Of a stretch of 24,629 bases of DNA, positions 7,214-13,860 are shown one piece after another. Under the pieces are notes generated by a model, which was not told the origin of the DNA, searched no databases, and saw only the letters and a program-made list of their open reading frames with translations. Each line of letters begins with the position of its first letter. Within the stretch, counting starts at the first letter, position 1. Source of the DNA: Bacillota bacterium (GTDB lineage Bacteria; Bacillota; Clostridia; Christensenellales; Aristaeellaceae). Both the position numbers and the translations under genes were made by a program. The stretch covers positions 1 to 24,629 of the forward strand of contig JAEWRJ010000096.1 of assembly GCA_023460055.1 (NCBI GenBank). Reading direction: 5' to 3'.

Positions 7214-7650
7214 CAGCCTTCGACGACCTCAAGCCCGTCCCCGGCCTTGATATACCCTTCCTTCAGCACCTTGCAGAAGATGCCTTCCCGCGGCATCACG
7301 CAATCGCCCGCCGCCTGGCGGATGGCGCAGCCGTAGTGGCACTCCTTGCCGATCTGGGTCACCTCAAGCAAGGCCTCGCCGGCCTGAAGCCGGGTGCCCA
7401 CGGGCAGCTCATACAGCGTGATGCCCTCGGTAAGAATATTTTCCGCGAAAGCTCCGTGCTCCAGCAGAAAGCTGATGCTCTGCTGCACCTTGTCAACGCT
7501 CTCCCGGGCCAGCAGGCTCACCTGCCTGTGCCAGGCGCCCGCGTGGGCATCGCCCTCAATGCCATGATCGGGCCGCACGTACACGCGGTCCATTTCCTTT
7601 TTCTGGGTGCCTTTTTCCTCGCTGACACAAACCGCCAATACCTTTGCCAT
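7213..7650 (-). CDS. MOSC domain protein
   Basis: 145-residue stand-alone MOSC (molybdenum cofactor sulfurase C-terminal) domain protein. Typical features are the GIEGDAHAG loop (about 30-38), RQVSLLARES, GAFAENILTEGI, PVGTRLQAG, and the cysteine-bearing stretch GKECHYGCAI with CVMPREGIFCKVL. MOSC domains are thought to bind molybdenum cofactor or carry a sulfur atom to it. In Clostridia short MOSC proteins of this type are common in molybdopterin operons, just before or fused to MoaB/MogA. Here mogA ends only one base before this frame starts its ATG. The gene overlaps the Nudix start by one base. Confidence 0.88.
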   Translation of the reverse strand: MAKVLAVCVSEEKGTQKKEMDRVYVRPDHGIEGDAHAGAWHRQVSLLARESVDKVQQSISFLLEHGAFAENILTEGITLYELPVGTRLQAGEALLEVTQIGKECHYGCAIRQAAGDCVMPREGIFCKVLKEGYIKAGDGLEVVEG

Positions 7651-7651
7651 A

Positions 7652-8194
7652 TCAGTGTCCCTCTCCCTTTATCATCTTCATCGCGTGTTTCATCACAGGC
7701 AGCACAGCCGCCAGGCATTCCCGTGCCGCTTTTTCGCTGCCGGGCAGGTTGATGATCAGGCTTTCATTCCGCAATCCCGCCGCCGCCCGGGACAGCATGC
7801 CCAGAGGCGTGACCTGCATGCTGGCGGCCCGCATGGCTTCGGGGATGCCGGGCACAGCCCGCTCGATCACTGCCATTGTAGCTTCCGGCGTGATATCCCT
7901 CATGGAAAAACCGGTGCCGCCGGTGGTGAGGATCAGGTTCGCGCCCAGCTCGTCCGCGCAGGCGATCAGCTGCCCCATGATCTCCTCCCGTTCATCGGGC
8001 ACGATGGCCGTATGGATCACGCCCCAGCCATCCTGTTCCAGCATCCCGCAAAGCGCCGGCCCGCTGGTATCAACGCGCTCACCGCGGCTGCCTTTATCAC
8101 TAATCGTGATGACGGCAGCACGGAGCGCGAATGCTGAATGCTGAGTGCTGAATGCTGAATGATTAGTTGTTTCGCTCTTATCCGTGCTGTTCAT
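7652..8194 (-). CDS. mogA: Molybdopterin adenylyltransferase (MogA/MoaB type)
   Basis: 180 residues; residues from about 26 onward are a standard MogA/MoaB domain. This enzyme adenylates molybdopterin before molybdate is inserted by MoeA. Motifs seen are AAVITISDKGSRGERVDTSG, the nucleotide-binding LILTTGGTGFSMRDITPEAT and LIINLPGSEKAARE. The first 25 or so residues (with NHSAFSTQHSAF) have no counterpart in the family and are encoded by a 7-base tandem repeat (8129-8163). No in-frame start after the repeat is visible, so the extension is probably translated from ATG 8194, which has GAGGA nine bases upstream. It follows moaC after a 104-base gap filled with repeats. Confidence 0.88.
   Translation of the reverse strand: MNSTDKSETTNHSAFSTQHSAFALRAAVITISDKGSRGERVDTSGPALCGMLEQDGWGVIHTAIVPDEREEIMGQLIACADELGANLILTTGGTGFSMRDITPEATMAVIERAVPGIPEAMRAASMQVTPLGMLSRAAAGLRNESLIINLPGSEKAARECLAAVLPVMKHAMKMIKGEGH
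8129..8163. repeat. Heptamer tandem repeat inside the mogA 5' end
   Basis: Five 7-base units in a row, gaatgct, gaatgct, gagtgct, gaatgct and gaatgat. They encode the odd SAFSTQHSAF peptide at the MogA N-terminus. Read on the minus strand the unit is AGCATTC. It is a likely slippage-prone tract. Confidence 0.85.
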
Positions 8195-8221
8195 TGCTGT
8201 CGTTCCTCATTTCTCATCGCG

Positions 8222-8290
8222 CGTTACCCCATCGCTTCGCGGCTGCGCAGCAGCCTCTTCCCGCTGGCGCAAGCCAGCGCTTCCCCACCG
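8222..8290. repeat. REP-like hairpin element between moaC and mogA
   Basis: Contains GTTACCCCATCGCTT, then hairpin GGCTGC-gca-GCAGCC (8241-8255), then CTTCCC, hairpin CGCTGGC-gcaa-GCCAGCG (8262-8279), then CTTCCCCACCGCTT. The order of linkers and hairpins matches the array at 15985-16092, so both belong to one dispersed family. The stems differ in sequence but keep pairing. Confidence 0.75.
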
Positions 8291-8298
8291 CTTTGCCG

Positions 8299-8781
8299 TC
8301 ATTCCGCATTTCTTATGTACTTTCCTGACTTTCCGCCCGTCTTTTCTTCCAGGCGGATATGCTCGATCACCATATCCTTCTGAACTGCCTTGCACATATC
8401 GTAGACCGTCAGGGCAGCGGCGCTCACCGCGGTCAGGGCCTCCATCTCCACGCCTGTCATGCCCTTGCAGGAGGCGGTGGCGCGGATGAGCACCCGATAT
8501 GTCTCATCCTCCAGCTCAAAGGCGATATCCACCTTTGTCAGCGCCACCTGGTGGCACATGGGGATCAGCTCCCAGGTTCGCTTGGCCGCCATGATGCCCG
8601 CGATCTGGGCGGTGCCCAGCACATCGCCCTTCTTCATACCGCCTGACTTGATGAGGGCAAAGGTCTCAGCGCTGACCCGCACGGCCCCCGCGGCGACGGC
8701 TGTGCGCTGCGTTTCATCCTTGCTGCCGATATCCACCATCATGGCGCGGCCGGCATTGTTAAAATGCGTAAAATCGCTCAT
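8299..8781 (-). CDS. moaC: Cyclic pyranopterin monophosphate synthase
   Basis: 160 residues, the usual MoaC length. MoaC turns the MoaA product (3',8-cyclo-7,8-dihydro-GTP) into cyclic pyranopterin monophosphate, the first stable Moco intermediate, in the cytoplasm. Family marks are MVDIGSKDETQRTAVAAG, KGDVLGTAQIAGIMAAKRT, the active-site LIPMCHQ and GMTGVEMEALTAVSAAALTVYDMCKA (split here only for reading), ending in EKTGGKSGKY. The last residues IRNAE look like read-through into an intergenic repeat sequence. The start ATG lies just after GGAGG-rich sequence (8782-8800), six bases past the moaA stop. Confidence 0.96.
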   Translation of the reverse strand: MSDFTHFNNAGRAMMVDIGSKDETQRTAVAAGAVRVSAETFALIKSGGMKKGDVLGTAQIAGIMAAKRTWELIPMCHQVALTKVDIAFELEDETYRVLIRATASCKGMTGVEMEALTAVSAAALTVYDMCKAVQKDMVIEHIRLEEKTGGKSGKYIRNAE

Positions 8782-8787
8782 CCTCCG

Positions 8788-9741
8788 CTATCCTCCTATC
8801 CTGTTCATCGATCTCCCCGCGCGGCTGGGCATAGACGCCGACATCTCCCTGTTTTCGGCGGGCTTGGCTTTGATGGCCGCCTCAAAGGCCGCCTTCAGCG
8901 CTTCTCCTTGCAGGCCGCGCACCGGGATCTCGCTGTCCGAGTGCAGGCAGGGCTTGAGCATGCCATCCGCCGTCAGGCGCAGGCGGTTGCAGCTGCCGCA
9001 GAAATGATGGCTCACGGGCTTGATAAAGCCGACCGTGCCCCCCGCCACCGGCAGCCGCCAGCTTTGCGCCACGCCGTCGCTTGCATCCAGGCTTTCAAGC
9101 CCCGGCATCATGTCGATGGCCTCCTCAGCGGAGAGGTAACCCTCCGGCCAGAAGCGGCAGCCCTCGCCGATGGGCATCAGCTCAATGAAGCGAACATGAA
9201 CGTCCGCTTCCAGGCTCAGCCGCGCCAGGTCCATCAGCTCGTCATCGTTAAAGCCTCTGATCAGCACGGCGTTGATCTTGATGGGCAACAGCCCTGCGGC
9301 CCGGGCGGCCTCGATGCCCGCGAGCGCCCCCTCCAGGCTGCCGCCGCGGGTGATGCGCCGGTACTTATCCGCCTGCAGGGTATCCAGGCTGATGTTGACC
9401 CGGCTGACGCCCGCCCGCTTCAGATCATGCGCCATCGCCGGCAGCAGGAGGCCGTTGGTGGTCAGCGTCAGCTCCTCAATGCCGGGGATGGCGGCGATCT
9501 CCCCGCACAGCCGGACGAAGCCCTGCCGCACCAGCGGCTCACCGCCCGTCAGGCGCACCTTGCTGATGCCATAGCCTGCCGCCGCGCTGATGATCCGGGT
9601 GATCTCCTCATTGCTGAGGATGCTGTCGTGCCCCTTGTCGGGCACGCCGTCTTCCGGCATGCAGTACTCGCAGCGCAGGTTGCACCGGTCGGTCACCGAA
9701 ACGCGCAGGTAGCGGATCTCCCGCCCAAACTGATCCATCAT
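8788..9741 (-). CDS. moaA: GTP 3',8-cyclase (radical SAM)
   Basis: 317-residue MoaA. It uses a radical SAM cluster to cyclise GTP, the first step of molybdenum cofactor synthesis. The N-terminal CxxxCxxC is in TDRCNLRCEYCMPE (residues 17-30), followed by LTGGEPLVR (the SAM-binding GGE) and TTNGLLL. NISLDTLQADKYRRIT is also typical. The second [4Fe-4S] site is HHFCGSCNRLRLTADG...LKPCLH, and the catalytic C-terminal Gly-Gly tail (NRIGG) is intact. The start overlaps the moeA stop (ATGATG), with only a weak ribosome site, which implies coupling. All residues needed for activity are present. Confidence 0.97.
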   Translation of the reverse strand: MMDQFGREIRYLRVSVTDRCNLRCEYCMPEDGVPDKGHDSILSNEEITRIISAAAGYGISKVRLTGGEPLVRQGFVRLCGEIAAIPGIEELTLTTNGLLLPAMAHDLKRAGVSRVNISLDTLQADKYRRITRGGSLEGALAGIEAARAAGLLPIKINAVLIRGFNDDELMDLARLSLEADVHVRFIELMPIGEGCRFWPEGYLSAEEAIDMMPGLESLDASDGVAQSWRLPVAGGTVGFIKPVSHHFCGSCNRLRLTADGMLKPCLHSDSEIPVRGLQGEALKAAFEAAIKAKPAENREMSASMPSRAGRSMNRIGG

Positions 9742-10961
9742 AGGCTGTCCACCAGCCAGGCCGTGATCCGCTCGCCCTCCGGCAGGGGCGGCGAGCCTTC
9801 GGGGATGAAGCCAATCAGGTTGCAGCCCTTCATCGAGCGCAGCACGCCGTTGCCCTGCCCCTCATGAGGAAGAAGGCGGGCCGTGCCGAGGGAAATATCC
9901 AGCGAGCCGCGGATCAGGCGGGGTTTGGCGCTGGGTTTTTTGATTGGCTTCATCAACGTGACGGGGATCACGGGGTTGCGGTACGCCTCCTGCCCGCTCA
10001 TCTTCTTCAGGCAGGGCTGGGCCAGTACATAAAAGGCGATCAGGGAGGAGGCCGGGTTGCCCGACAGGCAGAATACAGGCTTGTCGCCCTTCATGCCGAT
10101 GGCGCAGGTGCCGCCGGGCTTCATGTTCACGTTGCGCACCAGGATCTCCACCCCGGCTGACTCGGCGGCGGAGGCCGTATAGTCGTAATCCCCCACCGAG
10201 ACGCCGCCGGTGGTGATCAGGGCATCACACTGCGCAAGCCCCTGGCGGATGGCCTGGGCAATGCCCTCTTTGCTGTCAGACAGGGCGCCGATGAAGCGAA
10301 CTTCCATGCCCAGCGCGCGGCAGGCCGCGCCCAGGGAGTAGCGGTTGGAATCATGGATCTTGCCGTCGCCGATCTGATCCTTTCCCCCCGCCAGCTCGCT
10401 GCCGGTGGACAGGATGCCGATGATGGGCCGGCTGTGGACCGTCACGCGCTCCAGGCCCTGCGCGGCCAGCATGCCGCAGACGGCGGGGCCGATCACCTCG
10501 CCTGACTGTATGATGACATCGCCCGCGCAGACATCCTCCCCCGCCGGGATCACATCCCGCCCCGGCGCAGAGGGCTCAAAGACCGTGACCGAATCCTCCG
10601 TGAATTCGGTGGATTCAAACTTCACTACCGTATCGGCGCCGGGCGGCACCGGCGCGCCTGTCATCAGCTTGACCGCCTCGCCGGGGCCGATCATGCCCCC
10701 CGCCGGGCTGCCCGCCGCGATCTCGCGCGTGACCCGAAGGGTGACGGGCGCTTCATCGCTGGCATCCTGAGCGTCCCGCGCCGCGAAGGCATAGCCATCG
10801 TAGGGGGAGCGGGCAAAGGGGGGGATGCTCATCCGTGCCTGCACATCCCCGCAAGCGATACGGCCCTGCGCCTCCTGAAGGCTCAGGCTTTCCCCCGCCG
10901 CGGGGGTTATCAAAGGCAGCAGGATATCCAGGGCCTCGTCGATCGTGACCAGTTCGCGCAC
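9738..10961 (-). CDS. moeA: Molybdopterin molybdotransferase
   Basis: 407-residue MoeA, which inserts molybdate into adenylated molybdopterin made by MogA. Domains in order: N-terminal linker and domain II with PFARSPYDGYAF and KLMTGAPVPPGADTVV; the MPT-binding domain III with ILSTGSEL, DSNRYSL, TTGGVSVGDYDY, KPGGTCAIGM and FCLSGNPASSL; and the beta-barrel domain IV (about 330-407). The start is placed at GTG 10961 because AAGGAGG lies five bases before it. The upstream in-frame ATG at 10991 overlaps the modC stop (ATGA) but has no ribosome site, so it is the less likely start. It sits between the transporter genes and moaA in one operon. Confidence 0.95.
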   Translation of the reverse strand: MRELVTIDEALDILLPLITPAAGESLSLQEAQGRIACGDVQARMSIPPFARSPYDGYAFAARDAQDASDEAPVTLRVTREIAAGSPAGGMIGPGEAVKLMTGAPVPPGADTVVKFESTEFTEDSVTVFEPSAPGRDVIPAGEDVCAGDVIIQSGEVIGPAVCGMLAAQGLERVTVHSRPIIGILSTGSELAGGKDQIGDGKIHDSNRYSLGAACRALGMEVRFIGALSDSKEGIAQAIRQGLAQCDALITTGGVSVGDYDYTASAAESAGVEILVRNVNMKPGGTCAIGMKGDKPVFCLSGNPASSLIAFYVLAQPCLKKMSGQEAYRNPVIPVTLMKPIKKPSAKPRLIRGSLDISLGTARLLPHEGQGNGVLRSMKGCNLIGFIPEGSPPLPEGERITAWLVDSL

Positions 10962-10987
10962 CTTGTCCTCCTTATGAATACAATAAC

Positions 10988-12046
10988 TCATTTTAGCAAC
11001 AATATATCCTTTTCGTCTATGCGGACCGGCAGGCTATCCCGCCCGGCCAGGCCCGCCCATTCTTCCTTGCCAAGCTCCATCCGCAGGCAGCTGTAGTCCC
11101 CATCTTCAACCGCTTGCTGAGGCCTCAGCATCACCGCGGCGGAAAACAGCTCCTCCGTCACCCGGATAACGCGGCAGAGGATCACATTCTCCGCGCCCTC
11201 CGAAGCGCAGGGGCGGACAAAGTGCGCCCGCACGCCGATATAGCTGATATCCTCCGGCACATCTTTGCCTGTGCGCAGCTCGCAGCCCCAGTCGAGGGCC
11301 AGCACGCGGCGGTCCCCCAGTTTTTGTGCCCGCGAAAAGTTCTTGCACCCGGATAGGAGCGCCGATGACAGCGTATCCGGCGAAAGGAACAGCTGCCGGG
11401 CGGTCATGGACGGCTCCGACCGGCCCTCGTTGATCACGCAGACTCTTTCGCACATGCGGAAGACCTCATCCCGGCTGTGCGATACGAACAGCGCGGGCAA
11501 GCCGAAGCGCTTGAGGGTATCGGTCAGCTCCATCTCGATGCGCCACTTCAGGTAGCTGTCCAGCGCCGCAAAGGGCTCGTCCAGCAGCAGGATATCGGGC
11601 TCACTGGCGAATATGCGGGCCAGGGCCACGCGCTGCTGCTGCCCGCCGGAGAGCTGGCGGGGATACTTGTCCCCCAGCCCCTCCAGGTACAGCGCGGCGA
11701 TCTTCTCCTCCGCCGCCGCCCTGCGCCGGGCCCGATTGCCCTTGACCGCGATCTCTATGTTCTCCCGCGCGGTCATGTTAGGGAAGAGCGCGTAGCTTTG
11801 AAACAGATAGCCTATCCCGCGTTCCCGCGGGCTGAGGCAGATGCCCCGCGCGGAGTGGTACAGCGCCTTGCCGTTTAAGGTGATCTGCCCCTCATCGGGT
11901 GTCTCGATGCCGGCGATGCACTTGAGCGTCATGCTCTTGCCGCTGCCGGACGCGCCCAGCAGCGCCATGGTACCGCCGGTAAAATCAAAGCGGACATCCA
12001 GCTTGAAGGGGCCGAGGCGCTTTCTGATATCGACATGCAGCTCCAT
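10988..12046 (-). CDS. modC: Molybdate ABC transporter ATP-binding protein
   Basis: 352-residue ATPase of the ModABC importer on the cytoplasmic face of the membrane. Walker A is GASGSGKS (about 32-39), the Q-loop is in YLFQSYALFPNM, the signature is LSGGQQQR, Walker B is ILLLDEPFAALD and the H-loop is VSHSRDE. A C-terminal regulatory portion of about 100 residues (VRAHFVRP, NVILCRVIRVTEELFSA) resembles a TOBE-type molybdate-binding domain. The start at 12046 (MELHVDIRKR) overlaps the modB stop (TGATG) and has GGAGG upstream; the longer open frame encodes only low-complexity His/Gly sequence. Neighbours confirm molybdate as substrate. Confidence 0.94.
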   Translation of the reverse strand: MELHVDIRKRLGPFKLDVRFDFTGGTMALLGASGSGKSMTLKCIAGIETPDEGQITLNGKALYHSARGICLSPRERGIGYLFQSYALFPNMTARENIEIAVKGNRARRRAAAEEKIAALYLEGLGDKYPRQLSGGQQQRVALARIFASEPDILLLDEPFAALDSYLKWRIEMELTDTLKRFGLPALFVSHSRDEVFRMCERVCVINEGRSEPSMTARQLFLSPDTLSSALLSGCKNFSRAQKLGDRRVLALDWGCELRTGKDVPEDISYIGVRAHFVRPCASEGAENVILCRVIRVTEELFSAAVMLRPQQAVEDGDYSCLRMELGKEEWAGLAGRDSLPVRIDEKDILLLK

Positions 12047-12720
12047 CAGGCCTTCGCCTCCCGCTTTCCGCTGGATTGCTTGCCCGTCAGGAGGTTCATC
12101 AGCACCATCGTGACCAGGGAGATGCCCATGATGATGACCACCCACAGGGTAGCCCTGTCACGGTTGTTGCCCGCGACGGCGGAGGCGATGGCCAAGGACA
12201 TCGTCTGCGTTTTGCCGGGGATATTGCCCGCCAGCATGCTGGTGGCGCCGTACTCGCCCAGCGCACGGGCGAAGGCCAGGATTGCCCCGGCGGCAATGCC
12301 GGGCCAGCAGTTTGGCAGCATGATCCGCCGGAAGATCACAAACTCGCTCAGCCCCAGGGTGCGCCCGGCATGCACCAAATCCTGATCCAGCTGCTCAAAG
12401 GCCCCCCGCGCCGCGCGGTACATCAGCGGGAAGGAGATGACGGCCGCCGCGATAACGGCCCCCTGCAGGGTGAAAACCACCGAAAATCCCACGCGCGCCA
12501 GGAATCCGCCCAGCAGGCCGTTTTTGCCAAAGATCAGCAGGAGGAAGTAGCCCACGACTGTCGGCGGCAGCACCATCGGCAGGGTGAGGAGGCCGTCGAT
12601 CAGAGTTTGCCATCTCTTCATCCCCGCCACGCGGTACGCGGCCCAAATGCCTAACAAAAACGTGATCAGGCTGGCCGGGATGGCGACCTGAAAGGAGATC
12701 AACAGCGGGCTGAGATTCAA
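12046..12720 (-). CDS. modB: Molybdate ABC transporter permease
   Basis: 224-residue inner-membrane permease with about five hydrophobic helices and the EAA-type coupling loop in GRTLGLSEFVIFRRIMLPNCWPG followed by AFARALGEYGATSMLAGNIPGKTQTM (motifs split only for reading), both typical of ModB. TTG at 12720 is taken as the start because AAGGAG stands six bases before it. An in-frame GTG at 12747 would place that ribosome site inside the gene. Its stop overlaps the modC start. It is separated from modA upstream by an unusually long 344-base gap containing repeats. Confidence 0.93.
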   Translation of the reverse strand: MNLSPLLISFQVAIPASLITFLLGIWAAYRVAGMKRWQTLIDGLLTLPMVLPPTVVGYFLLLIFGKNGLLGGFLARVGFSVVFTLQGAVIAAAVISFPLMYRAARGAFEQLDQDLVHAGRTLGLSEFVIFRRIMLPNCWPGIAAGAILAFARALGEYGATSMLAGNIPGKTQTMSLAIASAVAGNNRDRATLWVVIIMGISLVTMVLMNLLTGKQSSGKREAKA

Positions 12721-12921
12721 TGCTTGCTCCTTTCTGCGAGTGGTCACGGGGAGGGGAACGGGAGACGGGGAACGGTACTCACAGGGGGACGAAATCGTGC
12801 GCTGCCCTTAGGCAGATAAAGCGAGATGCAGTCCCAATGAGACAGGAAGCGACAAAGCGTAAGCTTGGGGCGCGACCATGTCGAATTGAGGGATAGACTT
12901 CGATAGGCCATCTAACAGGGA
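12721..12921. other. Non-coding start of the modA-modB gap
   Basis: No gene-like frame. Plus-strand 12748-12770 has four G-runs (GGGGaGGGG, GGG, GGGG) separated by one to four bases, a possible G-quadruplex on the template strand. A small hairpin CTGCC-ctta-GGCAG follows near 12815. The rest, including a TCGAA...TTCGA dyad near 12883-12905, shows no assignable function. No clear internal promoter for modB was seen. Confidence 0.5.
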
Positions 12922-13045
12922 TACACAGAGGAAACAGAGGCGGCCTGCGGCCTTACACAGAGAAATAATGCCGAATCTTTCTCTTTATTCTCTGTGAAAA
13001 GGCGGACTGGTCCGCCGCCTCTACCCCGTCTCTGTGTCTCCGTGT
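12922..13045. repeat. Inverted pair of repeat units between modA and modB
   Basis: The left unit (about 12922-12968) reads ACACAGAG..AGAGGCGG, a GC hairpin-like core, then CTTACACAGAGAAATAA. The right unit (about 12985-13043) is the same in reverse complement: TTATTCTCTGTG, AAAAGGCGGACtgGTCCGCCGCCTCT, then CTCTGTGTCT. The hairpin cores differ, but the flanks match closely. It could act as an attenuating hairpin within the operon or be a dispersed REP-like element. Confidence 0.7.
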
Positions 13046-13064
13046 GAGACGTAGCCCCGCCCCC

Positions 13065-13847
13065 TCACTTGCTGATTTCTTCAGCCATCGTAAAACCGGC
13101 GGCGATGAACAGGGCACGGGCGGTGTCGCCGCTGAGGTAATCCAGGAAGGCCTGCGCCGCTTCAGCGTTTTTAGTGCCTTCCACCACCGCCGCGGGGTAG
13201 ACGACAGGCGCGTGGCTGCCTTCGGGCGCTTCAGCCGCGACTTTCACGCCATCGGTTGATGCGGCGTCGGTCGCGTAGACGATGCCGCAATCCACATCTC
13301 CGGATGCCACCCAGGAGAGTACCGCGCGGACATTCTGCCCGAGGTTGGCCTTGGCTTTGATGGCATCCCAGGTTCCCAGGTACTCATAAATCTGTTGTGT
13401 ATACTGGCCGACGGGCACGCTTTCATCGCCGATGGCGATCATCTTGACCAGGTCCCCCGCAACATCCTCAAAGGAGGACAAAGCAAGTGCGCTTGCCGCG
13501 GGCAGGATCAGTACCACTTTGTTGACCAGCAGGTGCTTGCGGCTCTCCTTCTTGATCAGCCCGCCTTCTTCCAGCGCGTCCATCTGACGCTGCGCCGCGG
13601 ATACGAAGACATCAGCTGTCGCCCCCGCCTCGATCTGGCTTTGCAAGGTACCAGAGGAATCGAACACAAAGGTGATCTCGACTTCCGGGGCAACTTCCTT
13701 GTAAGAATCAGCAATCTGCGCCATCACATCGGTCAGGCTCGCGGCGGCCAGAACATAGAGCTCCACTTTTTCTGCTTGCGCGGCAGGCGAGCTCATCGGG
13801 GCTGTCATCATCATCAGGGCCAGGGTCCATAGGATCAGTTTTTTCAT
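13065..13847 (-). CDS. modA: Molybdate-binding periplasmic-type protein
   Basis: 260-residue substrate-binding protein of the ModABC importer. A signal peptide (MKKLILWTLALMMMTAPMSS, cleavage likely after AQA near residue 25) precedes the mature protein. There is no lipobox Cys, so membrane anchoring is not evident, which is unusual for a Gram-positive binding protein. Family marks are LAAASLTDVM, FDSSGTLQSQIEAGATADVF, SAAQRQMD, VPVGQYTQQ, ALSWVASGDVDCGIVYATDA and YPAAVV. The start ATG 13847 has AAGGGG upstream, 13 bases after the molybdopterin-binding gene; the open frame upstream belongs to the end of that gene. Confidence 0.94.
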   Translation of the reverse strand: MKKLILWTLALMMMTAPMSSPAAQAEKVELYVLAAASLTDVMAQIADSYKEVAPEVEITFVFDSSGTLQSQIEAGATADVFVSAAQRQMDALEEGGLIKKESRKHLLVNKVVLILPAASALALSSFEDVAGDLVKMIAIGDESVPVGQYTQQIYEYLGTWDAIKAKANLGQNVRAVLSWVASGDVDCGIVYATDAASTDGVKVAAEAPEGSHAPVVYPAAVVEGTKNAEAAQAFLDYLSGDTARALFIAAGFTMAEEISK

Positions 13848-13860
13848 GGTTATCCCCTTC

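Noticed and set aside
8764..9867. Long plus-strand open frame (367 codons) opposite moaA/moeA
   Set aside because: It is antisense to two unmistakable genes in GC-rich DNA and its product is low-complexity His/Gln/Arg/Ala-rich sequence.
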